NCBI GenBank assembly: GCA_028818375.1
Contig: JAPPOB010000007.1
Span: 38,480 to 102,479, forward strand
Direction of reading: 5' to 3'
DNA from: Anaerolineaceae bacterium
GTDB lineage: Bacteria; Chloroflexota; Anaerolineae; Aggregatilineales; Phototrophicaceae
Length of the DNA stretch: 64,000 nucleotides
Position 1 is the stretch's first letter; each line of letters starts with the position of its first letter. Positions 9,340 to 18,723 of the stretch are shown here, in pieces. The position numbers and the translations under genes were made by a program. A model generated the notes under the pieces. It made no database searches, was not told the origin of the DNA, and saw only the letters and a program-made list of their open reading frames with translations.

Positions 9340-9370
9340 CCGCGCATTGCGCACTGCGCGGTTTTCTTTT
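9340..9370 (+). terminator. Rho-independent terminator after the sulfatase gene
   Basis: CCGCGCA (9340-9346), an 8-nt loop, TGCGCGG (9355-9361), then TTTTCTTTT (9362-9370). This is a canonical GC stem with a T tract, about 100 bp past the sulfatase stop. It implies the GH51 gene has its own promoter or depends on read-through. Confidence 0.85.
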
Positions 9371-9416
9371 GTGTGGTAAGACAAGGGCCTGCGTGAAATC
9401 TCCAGGAGGGAGCACG

Positions 9417-10940
9417 ATGGCCAGCATTCGCGTTGCGCCGGAGCAGGGCACCGGCCGCATCAACCCCAACATTTACGGCCACTTCGCGGAGCACCTCGGC
9501 GCCTGCATCTACGAGGGCATATGGGTCGGCGAGGACTCGAACATCCCCAACACCAGGGGCCTGCGCAACGACGTCATCGCCGCCCTGCGCAGCCTCGCGC
9601 CGCCGGTCATTCGCTGGCCCGGCGGCTGCTTCGCCGACGACTACCACTGGCGCGACGGCATCGGCCCGCGCGAAGAGCGCCCGCGCCGCATCAACCTCTG
9701 GTGGGGCGAGGACATCGAGACCAACCACTTCGGCACGCACGAGTTCATCGAGCTCTGCCGCCAGACCGGCGCGCAGCCCTACATCGTCGGCAACGTCGGC
9801 AGCGGCACGCCGGCTGAAATGCGCAACTGGATCGAATACTGCAACTTCGGCGGCGACAGCACACTCGCCCGTGAGCGGGCCGCCAACGGTGCAGCGAAAC
9901 CCTTCGACGTGCGCTACTGGGGCGTCGGCAACGAAAACTGGGGCTGCGGCGGCAACATGGACCCCGAAGACTACGCCGCCGCCTACCGCCAGTTCGCCAC
10001 TTATCTGGGCGGTTTCGGTGGCCCCGATCCATTCCTCATCGCCTGCGGCCCGCGCGGCAACGACGTCGACTGGACGCTGCGTTTTTTCGAGAAGCTGGGG
10101 CATCGTCCTCGCTCGCGCATCGACGCCTTCGCGCCCCACTACTACGCCCGCGCCCAAAGCGCTGCCCAGGGTGATGACGACGCCTGGTCCGCTGAAACGG
10201 GTTCGGCCACCGAATATGATGCGGGCCAGTGGTATGCCCAACTCCACCTGGGGCTGCAGATGGAGCCGCTGGTGCTGCAGCAGCGCGCCGCCATGGACAG
10301 CTTCGACCCGGCGCGCCGCATCGGCATGATCGTCGATGAGTGGGGCACCTGGCACCCGCCGACGCCGGGCCGCCATCCGCGCCACCTCTGGCAGCAGAAC
10401 ACCATGCGCGACGCCGTCGTCGCCGCGACCACCCTGGATATCTTCAACCGCCACGCGGACAAGGTCATCATGGCCAACATCGCCCAGACCGTCAACGTGC
10501 TGCAGGCCATGGTGCTCACCGCCGGCGACCGCATGCTGGTCACGCCGACCGGCCACGTCTACGCCATGTACCGCGCCCACCAGGGCGGTCAGAGCCTGCA
10601 CACCCGCTTCGAGAGCGAGGGCCTGGACTATAACTTCAGGGGCGAGGCGCAGGAAATGCCGGCGCTGGCCGGCTCCGCCTCACTGAAGGGCGCGGAACTC
10701 ACGCTCAGCGTCGTCAACTGCAGCGCCAGCGACGAGATCGAGGCGGAGATAAGTCTGGTGGATGCGTCCGCGCGGGAGGTGGCCCTGACCACGCTGGCGG
10801 GGCCGGGGATTCATGCCCACAATCGCTTCGAGGCGCCCAACCTGGTGCGCCCGCAGACGCAGGCGCTGGACGTCAGCGGCGGCGCCTGGACGCAGAGCTT
10901 CGCGCCCGCTTCGGTCAGCGTATTGCGGATCGTGCTGTAG
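9417..10940 (+). CDS. Alpha-N-arabinofuranosidase, GH51 family
   Basis: Glycoside hydrolase releasing terminal arabinofuranose from oligosaccharides. The ATG at 9417 was chosen because AGGAGGG sits 7 bp upstream, giving 507 aa, the usual GH51 size. The acid/base Glu173 lies in GVGNENWGCGG and the nucleophile Glu308 in IVDEWGTWHPP. The N-terminal barrel strand NPNIYGHFAEHLG and RWPGGCFADDYHW are family hallmarks. A C-terminal beta domain follows. There is no signal peptide, so it acts inside the cell on imported arabino-oligosaccharides, fitting the adjacent transporter. It is convergent with the SDR gene, 11 bp apart. Confidence 0.94.
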   Translation: MASIRVAPEQGTGRINPNIYGHFAEHLGACIYEGIWVGEDSNIPNTRGLRNDVIAALRSLAPPVIRWPGGCFADDYHWRDGIGPREERPRRINLWWGEDIETNHFGTHEFIELCRQTGAQPYIVGNVGSGTPAEMRNWIEYCNFGGDSTLARERAANGAAKPFDVRYWGVGNENWGCGGNMDPEDYAAAYRQFATYLGGFGGPDPFLIACGPRGNDVDWTLRFFEKLGHRPRSRIDAFAPHYYARAQSAAQGDDDAWSAETGSATEYDAGQWYAQLHLGLQMEPLVLQQRAAMDSFDPARRIGMIVDEWGTWHPPTPGRHPRHLWQQNTMRDAVVAATTLDIFNRHADKVIMANIAQTVNVLQAMVLTAGDRMLVTPTGHVYAMYRAHQGGQSLHTRFESEGLDYNFRGEAQEMPALAGSASLKGAELTLSVVNCSASDEIEAEISLVDASAREVALTTLAGPGIHAHNRFEAPNLVRPQTQALDVSGGAWTQSFAPASVSVLRIVL

Positions 10941-10951
10941 CCTGGGGCTTC

Positions 10952-11719
10952 CTACCAGAGCGTGTAGCCGCCGTCCACCACCAGGTCGTGCCCGGTGACG
11001 TAGGCCGAGGCCGCCGAGGCCAGGTAAAGGACCGCGCCCTGCAGGTCTTGCGGCGTGCCCACCCGCCCCATCGGCGTGTTGGAGACCCATTCGTCGCCCA
11101 TGACCGGGATGGCTTCCACCGTCATCGGCGAGACCGTGTGACCCGGGCTGATGCAGTTGACGCGTACGCCCCGCGCCGCCCACTCCGCCGCGCAGGAGCG
11201 CGAATATTGAATGACGCCGGCCTTGGCCGCGTTGTAGTGTGAATGCAGTTGCGGCCGGTTGACGATCTGCCCGGACATGGAGGCGATATTGATGATCGAG
11301 CCGCTGCCACACGCCAGCATGGCGCGTCCCTCGGCCCGCGTGCTGAGGTAGATGCCCTTGAGATCGATGCCCACCACGTGGTCCCAGTCGTCTTCTTCCA
11401 GCTCCTCGGCGCGGGCGCGGGTGGCGACTCCGGCGCTGTTGACGGCCACGTCCAGCTGCCCCCAGGCGTCCAGCACCTGGTCGACCATGCGCTGCACCTG
11501 GTCGGCCTGCGTCACGTCCACCTCGATGGCCAGCGTCGCCGCGCCCTGCGCCGCCAGCTGCCGCGCCACAGCCTGCGCCTTGTCCGGGTGACGGTCCGCC
11601 AGCGCGACGCCGGCGCCGGCCTCCGCCAGCGCGGCGGCCAGGCAGGCGCCGATGCCGCTGCCGCCGCCGGTCACCAGGGCACTCTGACCGACCAGGGAGA
11701 ATCGCTCGCCAACACCCAT
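10952..11719 (-). CDS. SDR-family NAD(P)-dependent oxidoreductase
   Basis: Classical short-chain dehydrogenase, 255 aa from the ATG at 11719, which follows GGAGGG at good spacing (the reading frame stays open further upstream, into the tRNA). Cofactor motif TGGGSGIG is near residue 17, NSAGV near 95, catalytic Ser in NIASMSG near 145 and Y-x-x-x-K in SHYNAAKAG near 160. An acidic residue after the second strand (ALADRHPDK) suggests NAD preference. Probably oxidises a sugar or sugar alcohol in the arabinose/sulfated glycan pathway; this is inferred from position only. It is convergent with GH51 and 54 bp from tRNA-Phe. Confidence 0.9.
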   Translation of the reverse strand: MGVGERFSLVGQSALVTGGGSGIGACLAAALAEAGAGVALADRHPDKAQAVARQLAAQGAATLAIEVDVTQADQVQRMVDQVLDAWGQLDVAVNSAGVATRARAEELEEDDWDHVVGIDLKGIYLSTRAEGRAMLACGSGSIINIASMSGQIVNRPQLHSHYNAAKAGVIQYSRSCAAEWAARGVRVNCISPGHTVSPMTVEAIPVMGDEWVSNTPMGRVGTPQDLQGAVLYLASAASAYVTGHDLVVDGGYTLW

Positions 11720-11773
11720 GGTCACCCTCCCGCTCGTGTAAGACAAAGGCCCGACGCGCCCGTCAGGCCTCTG

Positions 11774-11846
11774 TGCCAGGGCCCGGACTCGAACCGGGGA
11801 CACCCTCATTTTCAGTGAGGTACTCTACCAGCTGAGCTACCCTGGC
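11774..11846 (-). tRNA. tRNA-Phe (GAA)
   Basis: A 73-nt cloverleaf: acceptor stem GCCAGGG/CCCTGGC is fully paired; D arm GCTC..GAGT; anticodon stem CCTCA/TGAGG with loop CTGAAAA (anticodon GAA); 5-nt variable loop; T arm CCCGG-TTCGAGT-CCGGG; discriminator A. The CCA end is not encoded, unlike the tRNA-Ala in this window. Confidence 0.95.
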
Positions 11847-11855
11847 GCCGCGCGC

Positions 11856-11884
11856 ACTATAGCATGGCGCCCGCCGGACAACAA
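11856..11884 (-). promoter_or_regulatory. Promoter of tRNA-Phe
   Basis: On the minus strand TTGTTG (11884-11879) and TATAGT (11861-11856) are spaced by 17 bp. The -10 ends 10 bp before the tRNA 5' end, leaving only a very short leader. Confidence 0.65.
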
Positions 11885-11958
11885 GTGAGGCGCGGGCCGT
11901 TTTGTTTCCCGCGCCGGCCCGGGTAAGATTGGCGCATCGCGTTCAGGTGGCAGGGACC

Positions 11959-12588
11959 ATGAGCGAAGAAGCCGCGGCCAGATTGCTCGACATCGCCGAA
12001 CGCGTGCGACGTTGCCAGGAATGCGGCCTCTACCAGGGCACGACCAACGCCGTGCCCGGCAGCGGCAGCGCCACCGCCGACATCGTCTTCATCGGCGAGG
12101 GGCCCGGCTTCCATGAAGACCGACTCGGCCTGCCTTTCGTCGGTCGCTCCGGCGACTACCTCGAGTATCTGCTGGGCCTGATCGACGTGCACCGCGACGA
12201 GGTCTTCATCGCCAACGTCGTCAAGCACCGCGCGCCCGACAACCGCGACCCGCGCGCCGACGAAATCTTCGCCTGCAAGCACTGGCTCGACGAGCAACTG
12301 GACATCATCCGGCCGGCCGTCATCGCCACCCTGGGCCGTTTCAGCATGGCGCGCTACTTTCCGGACGCGCGCATCAGCCGCATTCACGGCAAACCGCGCT
12401 ACGGCGGTTCCCCGATCACGGCGTACTACCCCCTCTTCCACCCGGCGGCCGCGCTGCGCAACCCGGGCCTGCGGCGCGACATGGAGGCCGACATCCGCCG
12501 CCTGCCGGACCTCGTCGCCGAGGTCAAGCAGCGCCGCGCGCGTCAGGAAGAGGCGGACGAAGCGCCCACCCAGCTCAGCCTGTTCTAG
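11959..12588 (+). CDS. Uracil-DNA glycosylase, family 4-like
   Basis: Base-excision repair enzyme removing uracil from DNA. The ATG at 11959 gives 209 aa; the upstream TTG (11902) lies in a non-conserved stretch. The active-site motif GEGPGFHEDRLGLPFVG covers residues 46-62, and the second motif FHPAAALRNP is near 170. The iron-sulfur ligands should be four cysteines; here I see C19, C22 and C106, but the third position (NVVKHRAPDNR) is His90, with spacing that fits the missing ligand. UdgX-like relatives, as I recall them, also have His near here, but the KRRIH loop of UdgX is absent. Otherwise a standard member. Confidence 0.88.
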   Translation: MSEEAAARLLDIAERVRRCQECGLYQGTTNAVPGSGSATADIVFIGEGPGFHEDRLGLPFVGRSGDYLEYLLGLIDVHRDEVFIANVVKHRAPDNRDPRADEIFACKHWLDEQLDIIRPAVIATLGRFSMARYFPDARISRIHGKPRYGGSPITAYYPLFHPAAALRNPGLRRDMEADIRRLPDLVAEVKQRRARQEEADEAPTQLSLF

Positions 12589-12600
12589 AGCCTGCAAGAC

Positions 12601-12703
12601 GGGCAGTTTTGATCAATCGCCCCCGCCCTGGACGATGTAGGGGCGACATACATTGTCGCCCGGCGCAAAAGGACGTTGCGACGGGCGATTTGATCAATCG
12701 CCC
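12601..12703. repeat. Three consecutive GGGCGA-type palindromes
   Basis: This fills most of the 179-bp gap after the glycosylase gene. A degenerate GGGC...TGATCAATCGCCC copy (12601-12622) is followed by GGGCGACA-TACAT-TGTCGCCC (12641-12661) and GGGCGATT-TGATC-AATCGCCC (12683-12703). The same hairpin types recur near 21.8, 44.0 and 45.7 kb. They look like a dispersed REP- or MITE-like family. Confidence 0.85.
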
Positions 12704-12767
12704 CTACACCTGAACCAGGAAAACGCGTGTACACTTAAACCAACGACAGTGGGGGTGAAGTACGCTC

Positions 12768-14114
12768 ATGTACGCCAGACGAGTGTCGTTGCTGCTCTTG
12801 ATTCTGTCGGCGCTGCCACTTGCGGCGCAGGAGACCATAATCGTCGCGGAGGGCCCGGCGCCAGCTTTCGAATGCGTGGAGGCTGACTGCGAGCGCCTCG
12901 CCTGGCTGCCCAATGGCGCCGGGGTCAGCGTCATCGACCAGGTGGAGGGTCGCGAGCTGGAAGGCAGCACACTTTGGTACGAGGTGCAGCTGGACTGCCC
13001 CTGTTTCGACTTTGAGCGCAACAGTCTGCGCGATATGCCGGACACGAAGGACCCGGAGCGGGCCATATTGTATGACTTTCACCTCTACTGGGCGCCGGAC
13101 AGTCAGCGCATCGCCACCGTCGCGCGCGACGGCTTACACGTCTGGGACGCAGACAGCGGCGAGCGCTTGCTGCATGAGACATTGGACCTCTTTAATCCCT
13201 CCAGCATGGCCTGGTCGCCGGACGGGTCGCGCATCGCCGCGGGCGGAGGTTTCCACTTCGCCCACGAGGGCGGCGAACACGTCACTCAGGTCGAGCCGGA
13301 ACGCAGCCTGTTGCTCATCGACGTCGACGGCCGCTCGCCGCAACCGATTGGCGGGCAGGCAGGCGGCGTGTGGGGCCTGGCCTGGTCACATGACGGGACG
13401 CGCATCGCCACGGTTGGCGAGACGCTGCGCATTCTGGACGCCCACCAGGGCGATACCCTGCTTGACCTCGAAGCCCGTGGAATGCACCTGCCCTGGTCGC
13501 CCGACGACCGCCATATCGCCCTGATTGAGTACAGCGTGGACCCTGAAATCAGCATGTTACGCCTGAGGGACGCGGCTGACGGCACGGTGATCGCATCCTT
13601 TGAGGGCGATTCCGGTACGCATTTCAGCGACGTGGCCTGGGCACCGGATGGCGAGCGCCTGGCCTACACAAGCTACACGGTGGTCGAGCGTGAAGGCGAC
13701 CATGGTCTCGTCACCGGCAGCGAACTGCACGTGCGGGACGCATTCGGGGAGAACCCCCCGCAGACCCTGCTCACGACGTCGGACTGGATTCTCAATTTTG
13801 ACTGGTCACCCGACGGTCGCTTCATCGTGCTGCCACTACAGGGCGGCATCCACATCCTGGACGCGCGTGATGGCCGCCGCATCGCCAGTCTGGCGCCGGA
13901 GTCCGTCCCGAATTATGGCCAATGGCCCGAGGGCCACTTCATGCTGAATTCAATGGACTGGTCGCCTGATGGCAAACGCATTGTCGCTTCCGGCATGGAG
14001 CTGGGTGAAAGCCTGGGTGAAATCCAGCCGGCGGCCCTGGTCTGGGACCTGACGCTCATTCCGGAAGGACCGACCCACGGCTTCATCCACAGCGGACAGT
14101 TGGGGAACGATTGA
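12768..14114 (+). CDS. Secreted WD40/TolB-like beta-propeller protein
   Basis: A 448-aa protein with a signal peptide (MYARRVSLLLLILSALPLAAQ). An N-terminal segment of about 70 residues looks SH3b-like (FECVEADCERLAWLPNGAG). It is followed by about seven propeller blades marked by WSPDG-type repeats: WAPDSQRIA, WSPDGSRIA, WSHDGTRIA, WSPDDRHIA, WAPDGERLA, WSPDGRFI and WSPDGKRI. Such proteins usually mediate protein-protein contacts outside the membrane; no catalytic motif is visible. It stands alone between a repeat cluster and the ABC exporter pair, and its partner is unknown. A TACACT element lies about 40 bp upstream of the ATG. Confidence 0.85.
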   Translation: MYARRVSLLLLILSALPLAAQETIIVAEGPAPAFECVEADCERLAWLPNGAGVSVIDQVEGRELEGSTLWYEVQLDCPCFDFERNSLRDMPDTKDPERAILYDFHLYWAPDSQRIATVARDGLHVWDADSGERLLHETLDLFNPSSMAWSPDGSRIAAGGGFHFAHEGGEHVTQVEPERSLLLIDVDGRSPQPIGGQAGGVWGLAWSHDGTRIATVGETLRILDAHQGDTLLDLEARGMHLPWSPDDRHIALIEYSVDPEISMLRLRDAADGTVIASFEGDSGTHFSDVAWAPDGERLAYTSYTVVEREGDHGLVTGSELHVRDAFGENPPQTLLTTSDWILNFDWSPDGRFIVLPLQGGIHILDARDGRRIASLAPESVPNYGQWPEGHFMLNSMDWSPDGKRIVASGMELGESLGEIQPAALVWDLTLIPEGPTHGFIHSGQLGND

Positions 14115-14306
14115 GCCCGAGTCCAATAAAGGCCACTCTTGCCGGACAGGCCATCCGACCTGTAGAATGAATCTCGCCCGATTGCAAACCAAACCTCCGC
14201 TGTGGAAGGAGTAACGGCGTCAGCCACTCTGGCCGGCTGACCGCGACATGTCAGAAGCATTGCCCTGCTGTCCATCAAAAACTGATCCTCGGAACGGTCA
14301 GCCTCA

Positions 14307-16100
14307 ATGATCGTTCCGCGTCTCGAACAGTACCGCCACATTCTCAGAGCCTACATGCTTCCCTGGCGCAACCGCGTGTTGCTGCTGGCGCTGATGCTCT
14401 TTACCAGTATCGGCCTGCAACTGGTCACGCCGCAGTTGCTGGGCCTCTTCATCGATACGGTGCGCGGCGACCGCGCGGGCCTGCCGCTGGAGCCGCCGCC
14501 CTGGCTGGGGGCCGACCCCCTGCAGGGTGAGCTGCTGCTGATCGCGCTGGTCTTCATGCTGGTGGCCCTGGCGCAGCAGGTGGTGGCCGTGGGCGCCGTC
14601 TACTTCGGCGAGGACGTCGGCTGGAAGGCCACCAACAAGCTGCGCTCCGACCTGGCGGACCACTGTCTGCGGCTGGACATGAGCTTTCACAACAAGCGCA
14701 CGCCCGGCGAGATGATCGAACGCGTCGACAGCGACGTGACGCAAATTGCCAACTTCTTCTCGCAGTTCGTCGTCACGGTGCTCGCCAACATCCTGCTGCT
14801 GGCGGGCGTCGTCTTCATGGTCTTTCTTGTGAACGAGCAGGTTGGCATGGTCATGGCCGTCTACGCGCTCTTCACCCTGTGGGCGCTTAACGCCGTGCGC
14901 AGCCTGGCCATCCCGGCCTGGGGCTCGGCGCGGGAGGCCAGCGCCAGTTTCTACGGCTTCCTCGAGGAACAGCTTTCCGGCACCGAGGATACGCGCTCCA
15001 GCGGCGCCGTCCCCTGGACGCTGCGCAACTTCGCGCGGCTGATGTACTTCCGCCTCAAGACCGAACAGAAGGCCAGCATCATGAACGCCGCCATCTTCGG
15101 CGTGGTGGCTTTCTGCGCCATCCTCGGCCTCGGCATCTCTCTCGTGGCGGGTTACCTGCTCTACAATCAGGGGCTCATCACGCTGGGCACGATCTTCCTC
15201 TTCGTGACCTACACGCACATCCTCGTGCGACCGATGCGCGAACTCACCATGCAGGTCCAGGAGTTACAGAAGGCCGGCGCCGGCATCGGCCGCGTCATCG
15301 AACTGCTCAACATCAAAACCAAAATCGAGGACGGGCCGGGTGTGCCCGTGCCCGGCGGACCGCTGGACGTCGCGTTTGACGACGTCACCTTCGCCTACAA
15401 TGACCGGGAAGTCGTACTGCAAGACGTCGACTTCCGCCTGGAGCCGGGGGTGGTGCTCGGCCTGCTGGGGCGCACCGGCAGCGGCAAGACGACCATCAGT
15501 CGCCTGCTCTTTCGCCTCTACGACCCCGTGGAAGGCAGCGTCCGCCTGGGCGGCACCGACCTGCGCGAGGCCTCGTTGCAACAACTGCGCCAGCGCGTCG
15601 GCATCGTCACCCAGGACGTGCAGCTTTTCCGCGCTTCCGTGCGCGACAACCTGACCTTCTTCGATGACAGCATCCCCGACGAGCGCATCCACGAGGCCAT
15701 CCACGACCTGGGGCTGGGCCCCTGGCTGGCGCAGCTTCCCGAAGGCCTCGACACGCGCATCGAATCCGGCGGGCGCGGCCTCTCCGCCGGGGAGGCGCAA
15801 CTGCTGGCCTTCACGCGCGTCTTTCTCAAGGACCCCGGCCTCGTCATCCTCGACGAAGCCTCCTCACGGCTCGACCCGCTGACAGAGCATCGCATCGAAC
15901 GCGCCATCGACAAGCTGCTGCACCGGCGCAGCGGCATCATCGTGGCGCACCGCCTCGCCACCGTGCAGCGCAGCGACGAAATCATGGTCATCGACAAGGG
16001 TCGCATCATCGAGCATGACAGTCGCGCCCGCCTCGCCGCGGACCCGGACTCGCGTTTTTCGCAATTGCTGCGCACCGGGCTGGAGGAAGCGCTGGCATGA
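14307..16100 (+). CDS. ABC exporter half-transporter A (membrane domain plus ATPase)
   Basis: A 597-aa type IV ABC exporter subunit: six-helix membrane domain (residues 1-320) followed by an ATPase domain. Walker A GRTGSGKTT is near residue 387, the signature is the non-canonical LSAGEAQ near 489, Walker B LVILDEASS near 512 retains the catalytic Glu, and the switch His is in VAHRLATVQ. The stop overlaps the start of the next half-transporter (ATGA), so the two form a heterodimer. Substrate is unknown; lipid or drug export is typical. TAGAAT about 140 bp upstream may be the -10 element, and no strong ribosome site precedes the start. Confidence 0.92.
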   Translation: MIVPRLEQYRHILRAYMLPWRNRVLLLALMLFTSIGLQLVTPQLLGLFIDTVRGDRAGLPLEPPPWLGADPLQGELLLIALVFMLVALAQQVVAVGAVYFGEDVGWKATNKLRSDLADHCLRLDMSFHNKRTPGEMIERVDSDVTQIANFFSQFVVTVLANILLLAGVVFMVFLVNEQVGMVMAVYALFTLWALNAVRSLAIPAWGSAREASASFYGFLEEQLSGTEDTRSSGAVPWTLRNFARLMYFRLKTEQKASIMNAAIFGVVAFCAILGLGISLVAGYLLYNQGLITLGTIFLFVTYTHILVRPMRELTMQVQELQKAGAGIGRVIELLNIKTKIEDGPGVPVPGGPLDVAFDDVTFAYNDREVVLQDVDFRLEPGVVLGLLGRTGSGKTTISRLLFRLYDPVEGSVRLGGTDLREASLQQLRQRVGIVTQDVQLFRASVRDNLTFFDDSIPDERIHEAIHDLGLGPWLAQLPEGLDTRIESGGRGLSAGEAQLLAFTRVFLKDPGLVILDEASSRLDPLTEHRIERAIDKLLHRRSGIIVAHRLATVQRSDEIMVIDKGRIIEHDSRARLAADPDSRFSQLLRTGLEEALA

Positions 16101-17905
16101 AGGACTGGCAAATCGTCCTGCAGCTGATCCGCTTCCGACCCGGCCTCTTCGCCATCACGATCCTCTTCGCCGCCCTCGGCCAGCTGGCCCAGCAGGCCCC
16201 GGCGCTGGTGACGCGAGAGTTTTTCAACGTCCTGACGGACAGCGCCCCCGTCCGCTTCGACCTCTGGGCGCTGGTGGCCTTGCTGGCCGCCTCCGGCCTG
16301 GCCGAAATCGTCGTGCGCTTCGGCGTCAGCTGGACGCGCGCGACCTTCCAGTTCACGGTCATGGCCTTGATGCGGCTGAACGTTTTCCGCCACGTGTTAA
16401 AGCAGCCCGGCGCGCGCCCCATGCCCACCTCGCCCGGCGAGTCGATCAGTCGCTTCGGCGGCGACCTGGACGAGATCGGCATGTTCTTCCGCCTGCTGGA
16501 AATGCTGGTGGGACACTTCATCGCCTCGCTGGTGGCCATCGCCATCATGGTGAGCATCAACCCGCTCATCGCCCTGGTGGCCTTCGCGCCCCTGCTGCTG
16601 GTGGCGCTCATCGCCAACCTGACGCACCAGCGCGTACAACATTACCGCCGTGTGCGCCGCCGCGCCGCCGCGCGCGTCGTCGGCTTCGTGGCCGAGACCT
16701 TCGGCGCGGCCCAGAGCGTCAAGGTGGCCGGCCGCGAAGAGCCGGTGATCCGCGAGTTCCGGCGGCTCAACGAGGTGCGCCGCGTGGCCGCCCTCAAGGA
16801 CCGCGTCTTTGAGGAAGTCCAGCGCTCCACCTATTACAACGCCGTCAACATCGGCACGGGCGTCGTTTTGATCCTCTCCGCCAGCGCCATGCGCGACGGC
16901 AGCTTCACGCTCGGCGACTTCGCGCTCTTCGTCTTCTATCTGGAGCGCATGACCCAGTTCATGCGCATGTTCGGCTTCTCCCTCTCGCGCTACAAGCAGA
17001 TCGGCATCTCCATCGATCGTGTGGAGTGGCTGCTGGGCGGCGCGCCGCGCCAGATCATGGTCGAGCACAACCCGGTCTGGCTGGATGGCCAGCTGCCCGG
17101 CATCCCGAGGATGTCGGTGGGCGAGGACGATCGCCTGCACGCGCTCGAAATCGAGGGGCTGAGCTACCAGCATCCAGGCAGCCAGAACGGCATCGACAAC
17201 ATCAACCTGCGTCTTGAGCGCGGCACGTTTACGGTGATCACCGGTCGCATCGGCGCCGGCAAAACCACACTGCTGCGCACCCTGCAGGGCCTCTTGCCGC
17301 CGGACCGCGGCGAGATCCGCTGGAACGGCGCGCCGGTCGAGCATCTGGCGGAGTTCTTCGTGCCACCCCACACGGCCTACACGCCCCAGGTGCCGCGTCT
17401 CTTCAGCGATCCCCTGCGCGACAACATCCTGATGGGCATTCCGGAAAAGGATGCCGACGTCCCCGAGGCCATCCGTTCGGCCGTGATGGAGCGCGATCTG
17501 AAGGAACTCGACGAAGGCCTGGACACGTTCGTCGGCCCGCGCGGTGTGCGCCTGAGCGGCGGCCAGATGCAGCGCACGGCCGCCTCGCGCATGTTTGTGC
17601 GCGAACCGGAACTGCTGATCTTCGACGATCTGTCCAGCGCCCTCGACGTGGAGACCGAGCAGCGCCTCTGGAACCGCGTTTTCTCGCGCGATGGCGCCAC
17701 CTGTCTCGCGGTTTCCCATCGCAAGGCCGCCCTGCGGCGCGCGGACCAAATCATCGTGATGAAGGACGGGCGCATCCACGCCCAGGGGCGGCTGGACGAT
17801 CTGCTGCAGCACTGCAGCGAAATGCAGCGCCTGTGGGAAGGGGACTTCAGCGAGGAAGCGCGCAACGGTGTGCGGGCGTCGTCGCAGCCCGCCGCGGCGT
17901 CCTGA
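16097..17905 (+). CDS. ABC exporter half-transporter B (membrane domain plus ATPase)
   Basis: Partner of the preceding gene, 602 aa with the same architecture. Walker A GRIGAGKTT is near residue 382, and the canonical signature LSGGQMQ is near 485. Walker B LLIFDDLSSALD near 506 has Asp where the catalytic Glu should be. The switch His is in AVSHRKAAL. Together with the altered signature of subunit A, one composite ATP site (B Walker A/B plus A signature) is degenerate and the other is intact, as in BmrCD or TM287/288-like asymmetric exporters. It ends 8 bp before the convergent pstB. Confidence 0.92.
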   Translation: MKDWQIVLQLIRFRPGLFAITILFAALGQLAQQAPALVTREFFNVLTDSAPVRFDLWALVALLAASGLAEIVVRFGVSWTRATFQFTVMALMRLNVFRHVLKQPGARPMPTSPGESISRFGGDLDEIGMFFRLLEMLVGHFIASLVAIAIMVSINPLIALVAFAPLLLVALIANLTHQRVQHYRRVRRRAAARVVGFVAETFGAAQSVKVAGREEPVIREFRRLNEVRRVAALKDRVFEEVQRSTYYNAVNIGTGVVLILSASAMRDGSFTLGDFALFVFYLERMTQFMRMFGFSLSRYKQIGISIDRVEWLLGGAPRQIMVEHNPVWLDGQLPGIPRMSVGEDDRLHALEIEGLSYQHPGSQNGIDNINLRLERGTFTVITGRIGAGKTTLLRTLQGLLPPDRGEIRWNGAPVEHLAEFFVPPHTAYTPQVPRLFSDPLRDNILMGIPEKDADVPEAIRSAVMERDLKELDEGLDTFVGPRGVRLSGGQMQRTAASRMFVREPELLIFDDLSSALDVETEQRLWNRVFSRDGATCLAVSHRKAALRRADQIIVMKDGRIHAQGRLDDLLQHCSEMQRLWEGDFSEEARNGVRASSQPAAAS

Positions 17906-17913
17906 AGGGCGTT

Positions 17914-18719
<806 letters not shown>

Positions 18720-18723
<4 letters not shown>

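Noticed and set aside
12601-12703. Short regularly spaced palindromes that might suggest a CRISPR array
   Set aside because: Copies are few, differ in type, have no uniform spacers and are themselves hairpins spread over several loci; no cas genes are present.
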